60,791 nt of DNA from Peribacillus sp. Bi96 (GTDB lineage: Bacteria; Bacillota; Bacilli; Bacillales; DSM-1321): the NCBI RefSeq assembly GCF_918698115.1, contig NZ_CAKKLV010000028.1, positions 1-60,791 of the forward strand. The letters run 5' to 3'. A program made the translations under genes and the position numbers. Within the stretch, counting starts at the first letter, position 1. Every line of letters begins with the position of its first letter. Below are positions 38,405 to 47,107 of the stretch, in pieces. A model generated the notes under the pieces. That model was not told the origin of the DNA, did not search any database, and saw nothing but the letters and a program-made list of their open reading frames with translations.

Positions 38405-39484
38405 TTATTCCGCTATTCCCGTTTGAATCATTTCAATATCCAGATCCACTTCAATTGGAATATGAGGATATGCTATCTCCCAATGTTTTAGATTGAAATC
38501 CCTTGTTTTACTTTTAGCCATATCACCAAGTGCAATCGGATCTATATTGTTATCCTGAAACATAGTTACCATCTCATTTAATTTTTCACCCATGACATGT
38601 TCTGCTTTAGCTTCAATTTTTTTCACGTCAACCGGATTGCCCAAGTCATAACCTTGAACCTCTAGCAGATTCGCTTTTAAATTCACTTCAATCCTGACCT
38701 TCGGATTTTGATTTGCATTCGAAATATCATAATGGACTTTTGATTCCACGTTATTGATTTCTGTATATTCATTTTCCTTCCATTTAATCTCATAGCTCCC
38801 CAGCTTAAAGTTTTCACTAAGGACCTTGAATAAAAATCCATCCTCATAAGGAATGTATTTACCAATATACCTGTCCCTTTTAAACAGGGCGATTCCTTTT
38901 ACCCGTATTCGCTCTTCCGCTGTTTCCAATAGCGGCAAGACCGGATCAATTCCTTTACCATGACATGCATATAAATACCTGTGCAAATCTACATCAGGTA
39001 AATTAGTCCTGATATTCTGTTCGATCAACTCTTTCACTTGAACCCCTGGAGTTTTAATTAATTTCAGTTCCATTTTAACTAAATCCTCCGCTTTTCCATG
39101 GACGATCGCTAAATACAAATCCCGTCCCACCATTGGGTCCCGCCTATATGTATCGACGTAATCATTCAAACCTTTTCTTGCCAATTCTTCGCCATAAAGA
39201 ATGACTGTCAGTCTCCCGCCGACAATTGGAAATGGTGTTTTTGCATTTTCTTGCTGACGAGCTGCCTTTACATCATGGGTGATCGCTTCATATACTTCCT
39301 TACCCAGACTTTCCTCACCAGGCTGAGGAACGCTGACAACAACCGTACCTTTAATTTTATTACTGCCGGCATCATCATAACCAACGATTTCAGCAATTAA
39401 AACATCTTCTAATATTTGCTTTTCCACCCCGCAAGCCGTCATTAAGAAGCAACCTAATGTAATCAAGAGCAAATGGAATTTCAT
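38405..39484 (-). CDS. Ger(x)C-type germinant receptor lipoprotein (C subunit)
   Basis: Lipoprotein subunit of a GerA-type spore germinant receptor in the inner spore membrane; 359 residues. Lipobox MTACG with cysteine at about 19, then the GerAC fold (GRDLYLAIVHGKAEDLVKMEL, and C-terminal FNLKHWEIAYPHIPIEVDLD, abbreviated). ATG overlaps the B-subunit stop (ATGA). Third gene of gerAA-gerAB-gerAC order; which germinant it recognises cannot be read from sequence. Confidence 0.92.
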   Translation of the reverse strand: MKFHLLLITLGCFLMTACGVEKQILEDVLIAEIVGYDDAGSNKIKGTVVVSVPQPGEESLGKEVYEAITHDVKAARQQENAKTPFPIVGGRLTVILYGEELARKGLNDYVDTYRRDPMVGRDLYLAIVHGKAEDLVKMELKLIKTPGVQVKELIEQNIRTNLPDVDLHRYLYACHGKGIDPVLPLLETAEERIRVKGIALFKRDRYIGKYIPYEDGFLFKVLSENFKLGSYEIKWKENEYTEINNVESKVHYDISNANQNPKVRIEVNLKANLLEVQGYDLGNPVDVKKIEAKAEHVMGEKLNEMVTMFQDNNIDPIALGDMAKSKTRDFNLKHWEIAYPHIPIEVDLDIEMIQTGIAE

Positions 39485-40581
39485 GGTTTATGACCCCTTA
39501 CTTTATAAACGATCGACTGCCATATGAATAAAAGAGGAATGTACAAATAAATGATATAAAAACCTATTTGAGAAAAGAGTGTGTTAAACCTATCGATCTT
39601 ATTGCGGTTATCTAAGAAAAAACAGGACACTAAAATGACAAGCAGGATGAAAACTAGCATCTTCCTCTGTCTAACCCCGAATACCCTTTTTGCTGTTCTG
39701 CTCGCTGCCCATATCCCTAGGCAAACATTCGGGAGAACCATGAACATCCATACGGAAACCCCTATGTATTCGAACCTTTCAATGAATGGAAGGTCTACAA
39801 TTTTCCATAACGTCAAAGTTGCCCAAATTACATCCTTCAGCTGTTCCTGATGATAGTAGGCTAATGAAACAATAATGGTTACTAAGTAAATCAGCATTGT
39901 ACACACCACCCCTAATTGGGCCCACTTTTGAGAGTGTTCACGCCTTTTTATGAATGGATAATAAATCAGGATCAATTCAAAACCAAGATAGTTCAGGGTC
40001 ATCTTCTTACAAGCCTTCATGATTTCCAAAAAAGAATGATCAAGAAAGGGACCCAAGTTTTCGAAGTGGGCATGCTTAAGTGGGAAATAATTCAAAAGAA
40101 ATAACGGCGATCCGATAATAAGTCCGATTATACAAAAGCCAGTAATGACCCTGAACCCTCCCACAACATAGCTATACACGAGAATAAGAATGATGGTTAA
40201 TAGCATGAGAACATTAACACTAGGGAACATCCAAACCTGAATGACTTCTAAATAAGTCCTGATAATAATGATGGAAATCAAGATAAAGTAGAGGATGAAC
40301 AAAATATTGAAACCATTTCCTACCCATTTACCAAACAAATCTTGATGGATGGCGATCAAATCAAGCGTTTGTGGACCCCTGCCTAAAATTTTGTAACACA
40401 TCCACAGAAGAATATTTATGATTAATCCTGAAATTATGACGGATATCCAGGCATCTTGCCCAGCTTCTTTCGCTATGACCCGTTCAAATCCCAATATCCC
40501 TACTCCAATCTGCATACCGGGCATGAGGAAAAAAACTAAAAAGGGAGAAATTAATTTCGTTTCATTTGGTTTCACTTCCAT
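39481..40581 (-). CDS. GerAB-type germinant receptor permease (B subunit)
   Basis: Spore germination protein of the GerAB/ArcD/ProY (APC-like) family, 366 residues with ten hydrophobic segments; the B subunit is the usual germinant-binding component. ATG 40581 follows GGTGAG; the GTG at 40590 lies too close. 22 bp after the A subunit gene and overlapping the C subunit by 4 bp. Confidence 0.92.
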   Translation of the reverse strand: MEVKPNETKLISPFLVFFLMPGMQIGVGILGFERVIAKEAGQDAWISVIISGLIINILLWMCYKILGRGPQTLDLIAIHQDLFGKWVGNGFNILFILYFILISIIIIRTYLEVIQVWMFPSVNVLMLLTIILILVYSYVVGGFRVITGFCIIGLIIGSPLFLLNYFPLKHAHFENLGPFLDHSFLEIMKACKKMTLNYLGFELILIYYPFIKRREHSQKWAQLGVVCTMLIYLVTIIVSLAYYHQEQLKDVIWATLTLWKIVDLPFIERFEYIGVSVWMFMVLPNVCLGIWAASRTAKRVFGVRQRKMLVFILLVILVSCFFLDNRNKIDRFNTLFSQIGFYIIYLYIPLLFIWQSIVYKVRGHKP

Positions 40582-40603
40582 ACTACTCACCGCTTTCTAC
40601 GTC

Positions 40604-42112
40604 TTATTCATCAATATCACTTTGAGAGTTTTGAGTTTTTGCCTTCTTTCTTATCCTTATTCGATCTTCCGTCCGCAGAAATTGTGGGCGTTTTATCTGC
40701 TTTGAAAAAGGCAGGCGAATTAAACTATCTTTAAAGTCAGGTAACCTTAACGGGTAAAGAGGTTCTAAATATGGACTGCCAAGCGACGTCAATTTCAATA
40801 AATGACTTAAAATGAATGCACTGCATAAAGCCAATCCAAACAGTCCGTATAATTGAGCTGCAAATAGAAAAGGGAAGCGGATCAGACGAATCGTATTACT
40901 GATTTGGTAAATCGGCAACGTAAATGAAGCAAGGGCAGCCAAAGCGACAAGCATCAATAGGACATTACTGACAAATCCTGCTTCAACAGCGGCTGAACCA
41001 ATGACGATACCCCCAACAATACCGATGGTGGAGCCAACCTTAGCAGGAAGCCTTACCGCCGCTTCCCTCAGTAATTCAATAGTTCCTTCAAGAACGATTG
41101 CTTCCAAGATCGGTGGAAAAGGGATCACTCCCCTGGAGGATATCAAAATGGGCAACAAATCTGTCGGGATCACCTGATAATGATAGGTTAAAACGGCAAC
41201 ATACAGAGGCGAAGATAAAATGGAAAAGAGGACGGCGAAAAGACGAATCAAACGAAATGAAGTACCAAGATTCCAAATTTGAAAATAATCTTCAAATGAC
41301 GAAAAAAACGAAATGATGGTGTTGGGGCCAATTAATGCATGTGGCGACCCATCAAGCATTATCCCTATTTTCCCTTCCGATAATACACTGGCCAAATGGT
41401 CAGGACGTTCAGTATCAATGAGCTGCGGAAACATCGAATTTCGATTATCCGTGATCATCTGGCCTACAAACGAAATATCGACGATCGTATCATAATCTAT
41501 ATCATCTATTCTTTGCATGACTGTATCAATGAGCTGCTGATTAACAATGCCATCTATATAAAGAACGACTAACCTTGTTTGTGAGATGCTCCCTACCCGA
41601 AATTCCTTGGACTGCAATTCAGGAATGGGCAGCCGATTACGAATTAGATTCAAATTCGTATCAAGCGATTCAACAAAGGCTTCCTTAGGGCCAGCGACCG
41701 TATATTCCGACTCAGGTATGGATGTTTGCCTTTTCACACTTTGACCGCATGGAATCAGCAAACACTTTCCATCAGATTTTTTGTATCGGATCATGATCGA
41801 ACCCGCCAAAACCAACCTTTTAATGACGCTTATATCCGTTGTCTCTTTTATATCTTCCATTGGAATATCGTCTTTTAATTGTTGTAGATCCTTTTTTGGT
41901 TGATTAGAGATGACCGCCAATACTTGTTCGTGGAGCTGTTGCGCACTAACCAGTGATTTAAAGTAGGAAATGGTATACCCATCTTCATTCGGGAATTGGA
42001 AGGTAAGAAAATCATTGGATGCTTCAAACCTTTTAAGCAGTTCAAAAAAATCCTTAGAATTATCCTGAAAAGCTGTTGCATCCGTTTCCTCTTTGCCCTT
42101 AAAAAACTTCAT
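40604..42112 (-). CDS. GerAA-type germinant receptor A subunit
   Basis: A 502-residue GerA family protein: a soluble N-terminal domain (about 1-250; RNRLPIPELQSKEFRVGSIS, VVLYIDGIVNQQLI), then four or five transmembrane segments with the conserved PFPPILEAIVLEGTIELLREA stretch (abbreviated) and GIVGGIVIGSAAVEAG. AGGAGGTGG precedes the ATG. First gene of the operon; expression from a forespore (sigma-G) promoter is expected from the family, but I could not pick out the promoter. Confidence 0.93.
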   Translation of the reverse strand: MKFFKGKEETDATAFQDNSKDFFELLKRFEASNDFLTFQFPNEDGYTISYFKSLVSAQQLHEQVLAVISNQPKKDLQQLKDDIPMEDIKETTDISVIKRLVLAGSIMIRYKKSDGKCLLIPCGQSVKRQTSIPESEYTVAGPKEAFVESLDTNLNLIRNRLPIPELQSKEFRVGSISQTRLVVLYIDGIVNQQLIDTVMQRIDDIDYDTIVDISFVGQMITDNRNSMFPQLIDTERPDHLASVLSEGKIGIMLDGSPHALIGPNTIISFFSSFEDYFQIWNLGTSFRLIRLFAVLFSILSSPLYVAVLTYHYQVIPTDLLPILISSRGVIPFPPILEAIVLEGTIELLREAAVRLPAKVGSTIGIVGGIVIGSAAVEAGFVSNVLLMLVALAALASFTLPIYQISNTIRLIRFPFLFAAQLYGLFGLALCSAFILSHLLKLTSLGSPYLEPLYPLRLPDFKDSLIRLPFSKQIKRPQFLRTEDRIRIRKKAKTQNSQSDIDE

Positions 42113-42256
42113 TACTCCACCTCCTATTCCCTGTCCTTTTGTTTTTTAGCTTACCCAATTATTGTAACCACCCTCTATAAAGTTAGTCATGAATGCCGAT
42201 ATCCATAAGACCGATCCGATTGTGTTACCCATGGTTATTTCATTCCTTAAAACAGG

Positions 42257-42307
42257 AAAAGACCTATCCGGAGTTAGGAATAAATCCTCGGATAGGTCTT
42301 TGTTTTT
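42257..42307 (-). terminator. Terminator of the YhcN-type gene
   Basis: A 13-bp stem (AAAGACCTATCCG and its complement) with an inner AGGATT/AATCCT-like extension, flanked by A and T runs. It separates the lipoprotein gene from the ger operon and could act on both strands. Confidence 0.8.
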
Positions 42308-42329
42308 CATTCATTTAATTTTTCACCTT

Positions 42330-42863
42330 TTACCTTGAGCTTGGAAAAATGCGTGTTACAAGCTCACGGAACTCATCAACGAATCCTGCAACGGGTTTTC
42401 CATTCTGAATGTCATTCACATATCCATTCATTCTTTGAACAAAGTCAGGGTTAGTCGACACATACACTTTGTCTACAGATGGGTCGGCTCCCCTTACTGC
42501 ATCAGCTACTCTTTTTTTCAGGTCATCCGAGATATCCTTATCGTTATCTGCATCGTCATTTAATACAGCACCTACATATGCATGATGGTCAGTCACAATG
42601 ACTTTGGCGCTCTTTATATCCTTCAAGGCTTCGACGCGATTTGAGATATCATCAGATACCCTCATATCGTTTACGCCATTATCATTATTTTGATTATCAT
42701 TTATATTTTGCCTTGTGTCGCTAACCTTCATCGGATTATCATAATTATTCTGATTAGTACGATTCAGACCAAGATTCTCACTGGCACCTTCCTTATTATT
42801 CGTAGCACAACCAGTAATCAGTAGAAGCATCATCGCACTTGATACTATCGCTTTGTAATTCAT
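42330..42863 (-). CDS. YhcN/YlaJ family sporulation lipoprotein
   Basis: A 177-residue lipoprotein: lipobox LITGCAT with cysteine at about 19, an asparagine-rich linker (about 25-65, NQNNYDN, NDNQNNDNG), then the YhcN/YlaJ domain (SNRVEALKDIKSAKVIVTDHHAYVG in abbreviated form, KRVADAVRGADP, VYVSTNPDF). Such proteins lie in the inner spore membrane and affect outgrowth in B. subtilis. Probably forespore-expressed (inference). Single-gene unit. Confidence 0.88.
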   Translation of the reverse strand: MNYKAIVSSAMMLLLITGCATNNKEGASENLGLNRTNQNNYDNPMKVSDTRQNINDNQNNDNGVNDMRVSDDISNRVEALKDIKSAKVIVTDHHAYVGAVLNDDADNDKDISDDLKKRVADAVRGADPSVDKVYVSTNPDFVQRMNGYVNDIQNGKPVAGFVDEFRELVTRIFPSSR

Positions 42864-42999
42864 TTTTTCACTCCTCTCAAATTGTTTAACATTACTATTT
42901 GCAAGGAGTGGGTTGATTATTCACAAGAAATGACCTTCAGACTGATAATTCCTACCAAAACCAACGAACACTAAACCACTTGAATCCATCCAATTACAG

Positions 43000-43043
43000 G
43001 AAAAGCCCAAAAGGTCATGAAGCATAACCTCCTGGGCTTTTTC
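43000..43043 (-). terminator. Terminator of the DUF948 gene
   Basis: AAAAGCCCA and TGGGCTTTTT stem with an inner GGT/ACC pair; T-run on the minus strand (AAAA side) and on the plus strand. Confidence 0.75.
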
Positions 43044-43090
43044 CCTCCGTTTTATACATTACTGTTGGACCATTCCTGTTAATCATTTTA

Positions 43091-43420
43091 TTATGCATCG
43101 CTTCTGTTTCTTAGCTTTAACTTGTCACCTTTAATTGAAAACCAAATATGTTTAAAGGGCTCAGGTGTTTGTTTAGCAGCATCGACTGTATATTGAACGG
43201 CCTCTTTTTTATATTGTACATCTTCAGTGATTTCTTGCTGTGTCATGGCGAGTTGATCTGTCTCTGATTTAATCTGATCTGTTTTTGCCTGAATGCGCGT
43301 AACCGTTTCAGTCACATTTTCGATTGTCGGCTTCGTTTCCTTAAATGTTTTGAAAGCGAAAAAAGCTAAATAGATAATTGATCCGATAAAGAGGGCAAGA
43401 CTAATGTATACAATAATCAC
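43091..43420 (-). CDS. DUF948 / YtxG-like membrane protein
   Basis: A 109-residue protein with one N-terminal transmembrane helix (about 3-25) and a long coiled-coil-prone region (about 30-85; KTDQIKSETDQLAMTQQEI) as in the DUF948 family (B. subtilis YtxG, YoxC). Function unknown; YtxG is a general stress protein. A sigma-B-type promoter lies 33 bp upstream, which agrees with a stress role. Confidence 0.82.
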   Translation of the reverse strand: MIIVYISLALFIGSIIYLAFFAFKTFKETKPTIENVTETVTRIQAKTDQIKSETDQLAMTQQEITEDVQYKKEAVQYTVDAAKQTPEPFKHIWFSIKGDKLKLRNRSDA

Positions 43421-43452
43421 CTATGATTCCTCCTTCATTATTTACCTTTACT

Positions 43453-43478
43453 ATACCCGTAACACTTAAGCAGAAAAC
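43453..43478 (-). promoter_or_regulatory. Sigma-B-type promoter of the DUF948 gene
   Basis: On the minus strand GTTTTC, 14-bp spacer, GGGTAT, close to the general stress sigma-B consensus (GTTTaa, 12-15 bp, GGGtAt). The GTAAAGG and ribosome binding site follow before the ATG at 43420. Confidence 0.75.
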
Positions 43479-43544
43479 GATTCCCCATGTATTTTCTTTT
43501 ATGCCTGGTCATATTATTGAAAGAAAGAAAAAGGAGGAATGAAA

Positions 43545-43724
43545 ATGAATCATATGCCTCTGCTTAAAGCCTGTTTTAAAGCTGGGATACACTTTATTAA
43601 ACACCTAACGATACAGCAGGCTGCCACCATAGCAGGAATCATTTTTTTAATCATTCATCCAGAAATTTTAAGTCCAATTTGGCTTACATTGGCAACCTCT
43701 GTCTTGGTATTGCTCTTACTTTGA
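43545..43724 (+). CDS. Small membrane protein, unknown function
   Basis: A 59-residue hydrophobic protein: a short basic N-terminal part (KACFKAGIHFIKH), then two hydrophobic segments (about 23-38 and 42-58). The ribosome binding site AAGGAGG gives 7-nt spacing to ATG 43545; ATG 43539 is too close. Divergent from the DUF948 gene across 124 bp, so the two may share stress control. No family recognised. Confidence 0.65.
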   Translation: MNHMPLLKACFKAGIHFIKHLTIQQAATIAGIIFLIIHPEILSPIWLTLATSVLVLLLL

Positions 43725-44078
43725 CGAATGTTGATTCCTCATTAGTGAACATCCGTAAACAGGCTCCATTAAATACCTCTTCGCTACACTTGCATTCGTA
43801 TCAGGAAGAGGTTAGAGGGAATACTGACATTTTCCGCTTGGTGACACTAGGGAATGAAACAAACTATTATACACATACGGAACTTGAAGGCTGCACACAG
43901 CAGCTTATAGTATACTCCATTCATGAACATGAAAAACCGATACTCGATGATATCCTTATAACCGCTCTTTATTTGGTCAGTTACCCTCTGTTTTTGAAAT
44001 AGGCGTCGAGAGATGAATGATCCACACTCATTCGAATCCAGTCTACAAGTACTTTTTCTAAACGATATAACATGATCC

Positions 44079-44138
44079 CTATCTAGAAAGACTATGTCCA
44101 ACCAAGGCTATCACACATGCTGCAAAAGGGGATTTCAT
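44079..44138 (-). pseudogene. Candidate truncated gene start behind a palindrome
   Basis: ATG at 44138 is preceded by GGGAGGG at good spacing and by a 24-bp perfect palindrome. The frame starts MKSPFAACVIALVGHSLSR and stops after 19 codons. Downstream on the minus strand only short, disjoint frames follow (for example a 30-codon frame ending EKVLVDWIRM...). This looks like the first codons of a gene whose rest has decayed; the family is not recognisable. The 43725-44349 stretch otherwise holds no gene I can support. Confidence 0.35.
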
Positions 44139-44159
44139 TTTACCCTCCCGTCCCATAAA

Positions 44160-44183
44160 GTTTAATCAAACGTTTGATTAAAC
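44160..44183. promoter_or_regulatory. 24-bp perfect palindrome (operator-like)
   Basis: GTTTAATCAAAC followed at once by its exact reverse complement, no spacer. This form is typical of TetR-family operators. It lies 22 bp before the candidate truncated start at 44138 and 167 bp before the rraA-like gene on the other strand. Confidence 0.6.
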
Positions 44184-44349
44184 AGGGATTTGCCTTGAAC
44201 TCCTTGAGTCATACGCTCCCTCACCCTCCATATATCACTTCTCCACATTTATCATTCTTGAATAAAACGCCTTGAAATTAATGATTAGAAAATTGTGATA
44301 ATTGTGTATAATTAGGCTATATTCAAACACTCAAGGAGGGATCATATTC

Positions 44350-44970
44350 ATGGATACTCTTATTCAACAGTTCAGGAATTTACCCACCACAGCCATTTCG
44401 GATGCAATGGAAGGATTGAACAATCTGGAATCGGGCATTAAACCCTTAAAAGAAGAATATCATGTTGCAGGAAGAGCTTTAACGGTACAGGTGCCCGTAG
44501 GTGATAATTCTGCCGTCTTGAAAGCAATCGGTGAGGCTCGTCCGGGCGATATAATAGTCGTTGATAGCAAAGGAGATACATACCGGGCAATAGCTGGGGA
44601 CTTTGTTGTAGGCATGATGCAGACTATGGAAATTGGCGCTCTCGTAGTCGATGGTGTCATTCGTGATCTGAAAGCCATCAAAGATCTGAATTTCCCTGTA
44701 TTCAGTAAAGGGACGACCGTTGCATCAAGTGGTAAGGCCGGTGTAGGGGAAACCAATATCCCGATCTCATGTGGAGGTGTCACCGTATTTCCAGGTGATA
44801 TTATCATAGGGGATGTAGATGGTGTCGTCGTCGTGCCACAAGCTATGGGTGAAGAAATCCTGATGAAAGCAAAAGATAAAATGTTGAAAGACGTAAAGCG
44901 TGAAGAAAAGTATGCAGGAAAGCCTGAAGAAATAAAAAAGTATATTGCCATGATGACCAATCAAGCATGA
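44350..44970 (+). CDS. RraA-like / 4-hydroxy-4-methyl-2-oxoglutarate aldolase family protein
   Basis: A 206-residue protein of the RraA family (older name: demethylmenaquinone methyltransferase-like). Signatures: TTAISDAMEG at the N-terminus, GEARPGDIIVVDSKGD, VDGVIRDLKAIKDLNFPVFS (abbreviated) and VFPGDIIIGDVDGVVVVP. The family includes HMG/CHA aldolases and RNase E regulators; since Bacilli lack RNase E, an aldolase or oxaloacetate decarboxylase role is likelier, but unproven. ATG 44350 has AAGGAGGG 11 nt upstream. Single-gene unit with its own terminator. Confidence 0.85.
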   Translation: MDTLIQQFRNLPTTAISDAMEGLNNLESGIKPLKEEYHVAGRALTVQVPVGDNSAVLKAIGEARPGDIIVVDSKGDTYRAIAGDFVVGMMQTMEIGALVVDGVIRDLKAIKDLNFPVFSKGTTVASSGKAGVGETNIPISCGGVTVFPGDIIIGDVDGVVVVPQAMGEEILMKAKDKMLKDVKREEKYAGKPEEIKKYIAMMTNQA

Positions 44971-44982
44971 TCTAATGCATAT

Positions 44983-45022
44983 AAAAAACAGGCAGGAAGC
45001 CTTTGCTTCCTGCCTGTTTTTT
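44983..45022. terminator. Bidirectional terminator between rraA-like gene and ltaS
   Basis: AAAAAACAGGCAGGAAGC and its perfect complement around CTTT: an 18-bp stem flanked by A and T runs. Confidence 0.9.
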
Positions 45023-45031
45023 CGTAAAGCC

Positions 45032-46999
45032 TTATTTATCGGTCTTATCTTCCTTTGAACCTTCTTCATCATATGTGTAATCATAATCAGTAGGGTCTAT
45101 CGGTTTAAAACCATTTGGAGTATAGAAACGGAGTAAGTCCCCGTTCACTACTTTATCGGATAAATTGAGCATCGTTTCAGCTCTCTTTTTATAATTGAGG
45201 ATGTCATCATTTTCCTCGACCAATTCCCCTGTATCCGTATCGTAGTATTTCCCTTTAATGGAAGTGACATCTGGTGTTACAAAATCGCCATTCCTGAAAG
45301 GTACTACTTCATTATGATCTTTTGACAATAAATCCGAACCGAATTGTACATAATCTTTAGATTCAACACCTAACAGATGCAATAAAGTCGGAAGTAGGTC
45401 AATCTGTCCTCCGTATTGGTGCATTTCCCCGCCTTCAACACCTGGAACATGAATCAATAATGGTACACGTTGCAATTGGGCATTCTCAAATGCGCCAACA
45501 TCCTTGCCAAGCACTTTCGACATGGCTTCTTTATGGTTTTCGGAAATACCATAGTGATCTCCGTACATTACGATTACCGAGTTATCATATAGACCAGATT
45601 CCTTCAGATAATCGAAAAACTCTTTAAGCGCCTCATCGGCATAGCGTGCAGTCTGGAAGTAATTATCAACCGAAGCATCGCCTGTCGTTTGTTTACCGAT
45701 TGTTGCTTTTTCCTGGTCCATGGCATATGGGAAATGATGAGATACTGTTATGAATTTTGTATAGAAAGGCTGTTTAAGCGTTTCTAACATTGGAATCGAT
45801 TCTTTAAAGAAAGGCTTATCCATTAATCCATAACTTAGTACTTCCTCTTTATTTTCCATATTATAATGGTTTGCATCGAAGAACTGATTAAAACCAAGAG
45901 ACTTATACATATTGTCCCGGTTCCAGAAAGATTTGTAATTACCATGGAACACAGCAGATGTGTATCCTTGTTGTCCTAAAATCGCTGGTGCTGCTTGATA
46001 CGTATTTTGGGATCTGTTTGTGAATGCTGCCCCCTGTGGTAAACCGAACAGTGAATTTTCAAGCATGAATTCTGCATCCGCCGTTTTACCTTGGCCTACT
46101 TGATGGAAGAAATTATCAAAGTGCATGAAATCTGATTTATCATGTGCAAGTGAGTTAAGAAATGGAGTTACTTCTTCCCCATTCAATTTATAATCAATCA
46201 AGAAATTCTGCATGGATTCCAAATGCAGATAGATGACATTCTTCCCTTTAGCTGCACCAAAATACTTAGGGTTCGGTTCAGCGCTTGTTGCCTTTGTATA
46301 GTTGACCACTTCTGCGATATCCGTGCTGTTTGCAGTTGCACGCTGAGCGTATGTTTTAGTATTCTGAACGGCATCATATACCGTATAGTTGAACATGCCC
46401 AAATATTTGACGATATAGTTCCGGTCAAATGTTCTTGATAATAATTGCGGGCGATCCTTTTCAGCAAGTCCTAAATTGATTGCGAAAATTGCAAGTCCCG
46501 CTAGGTAAACCATTCCAACTGTACGGCGTTTAACTTTGAAGTCTTCCACTTTAAAGCCTTTGAATCTGTACAATACAATCAAAAGAACCGTATCAAGGAA
46601 ATAAAATACATCATGAGCTTTAAATAATTCTAAAATACTCGGTCCCAAATCCCCGGCATTTTGCACTTGCGTCAAGGTTGGTATTGTAATGAAATCGGTA
46701 AATGAACGGTAGTAAACAATATTGAAAAATAACCATAGTGACAACAATAAGTTTAACCTGATGATCCATTTAAACGATTTTTTCCCTTTAGCCAATAGTG
46801 CCAGGCCAAAGAATAAAATGGCTGAGCTAATCGGGTTTATGAACAGTAAGAACTGTTGCAGGCCATTTTCAAGACCTAAGTTAAATTCAACTCGATATCC
46901 AATATAAGTTTTTATCCAAAACAAGACTACTGCAATAAAGAAAAAGCCTAGTATGTTATCTGCAAATAAATGCCGGCTTTTTTTAAGAAAATTATTCAT
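45032..46999 (-). CDS. Lipoteichoic acid synthase family protein (LtaS type)
   Basis: Membrane-bound sulfatase-fold enzyme that polymerises glycerol phosphate from phosphatidylglycerol onto the LTA anchor; 655 residues. Five N-terminal transmembrane helices (to about 190) are followed by the extracellular domain: IYLHLESMQNF (metal Glu), GQGKTADAEF with the catalytic threonine (about 304), VFHGNYKSFWNRD and YGDHYGISENH (metal Asp/His). A charged tail (DEEGSKEDKTDK) ends the protein. Bacilli often have several paralogues (LtaS, YfnI, YqgS); I cannot say which. A promoter lies 80 bp upstream. Confidence 0.92.
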   Translation of the reverse strand: MNNFLKKSRHLFADNILGFFFIAVVLFWIKTYIGYRVEFNLGLENGLQQFLLFINPISSAILFFGLALLAKGKKSFKWIIRLNLLLSLWLFFNIVYYRSFTDFITIPTLTQVQNAGDLGPSILELFKAHDVFYFLDTVLLIVLYRFKGFKVEDFKVKRRTVGMVYLAGLAIFAINLGLAEKDRPQLLSRTFDRNYIVKYLGMFNYTVYDAVQNTKTYAQRATANSTDIAEVVNYTKATSAEPNPKYFGAAKGKNVIYLHLESMQNFLIDYKLNGEEVTPFLNSLAHDKSDFMHFDNFFHQVGQGKTADAEFMLENSLFGLPQGAAFTNRSQNTYQAAPAILGQQGYTSAVFHGNYKSFWNRDNMYKSLGFNQFFDANHYNMENKEEVLSYGLMDKPFFKESIPMLETLKQPFYTKFITVSHHFPYAMDQEKATIGKQTTGDASVDNYFQTARYADEALKEFFDYLKESGLYDNSVIVMYGDHYGISENHKEAMSKVLGKDVGAFENAQLQRVPLLIHVPGVEGGEMHQYGGQIDLLPTLLHLLGVESKDYVQFGSDLLSKDHNEVVPFRNGDFVTPDVTSIKGKYYDTDTGELVEENDDILNYKKRAETMLNLSDKVVNGDLLRFYTPNGFKPIDPTDYDYTYDEEGSKEDKTDK

Positions 47000-47077
47000 G
47001 CTTTCACCTCTATTAATCTAGTGGTTTATTTATATAAATTTTTACATTCTTACAAAAGACGGAAAATCGCAAAACTT

Positions 47078-47107
47078 ATGATAGCATTCTTACACTCGGA
47101 TAGTCAA
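47078..47107 (-). promoter_or_regulatory. Sigma-A promoter of the ltaS-type gene
   Basis: TTGACT, 18-bp spacer, TATCAT on the minus strand; leader of about 75 nt before ATG 46999. Confidence 0.6.

Noticed and set aside
43679..44002. Plus-strand 107-codon frame
   Set aside because: It overlaps the small membrane protein gene, lacks a ribosome binding site and has a composition unlike the neighbours.
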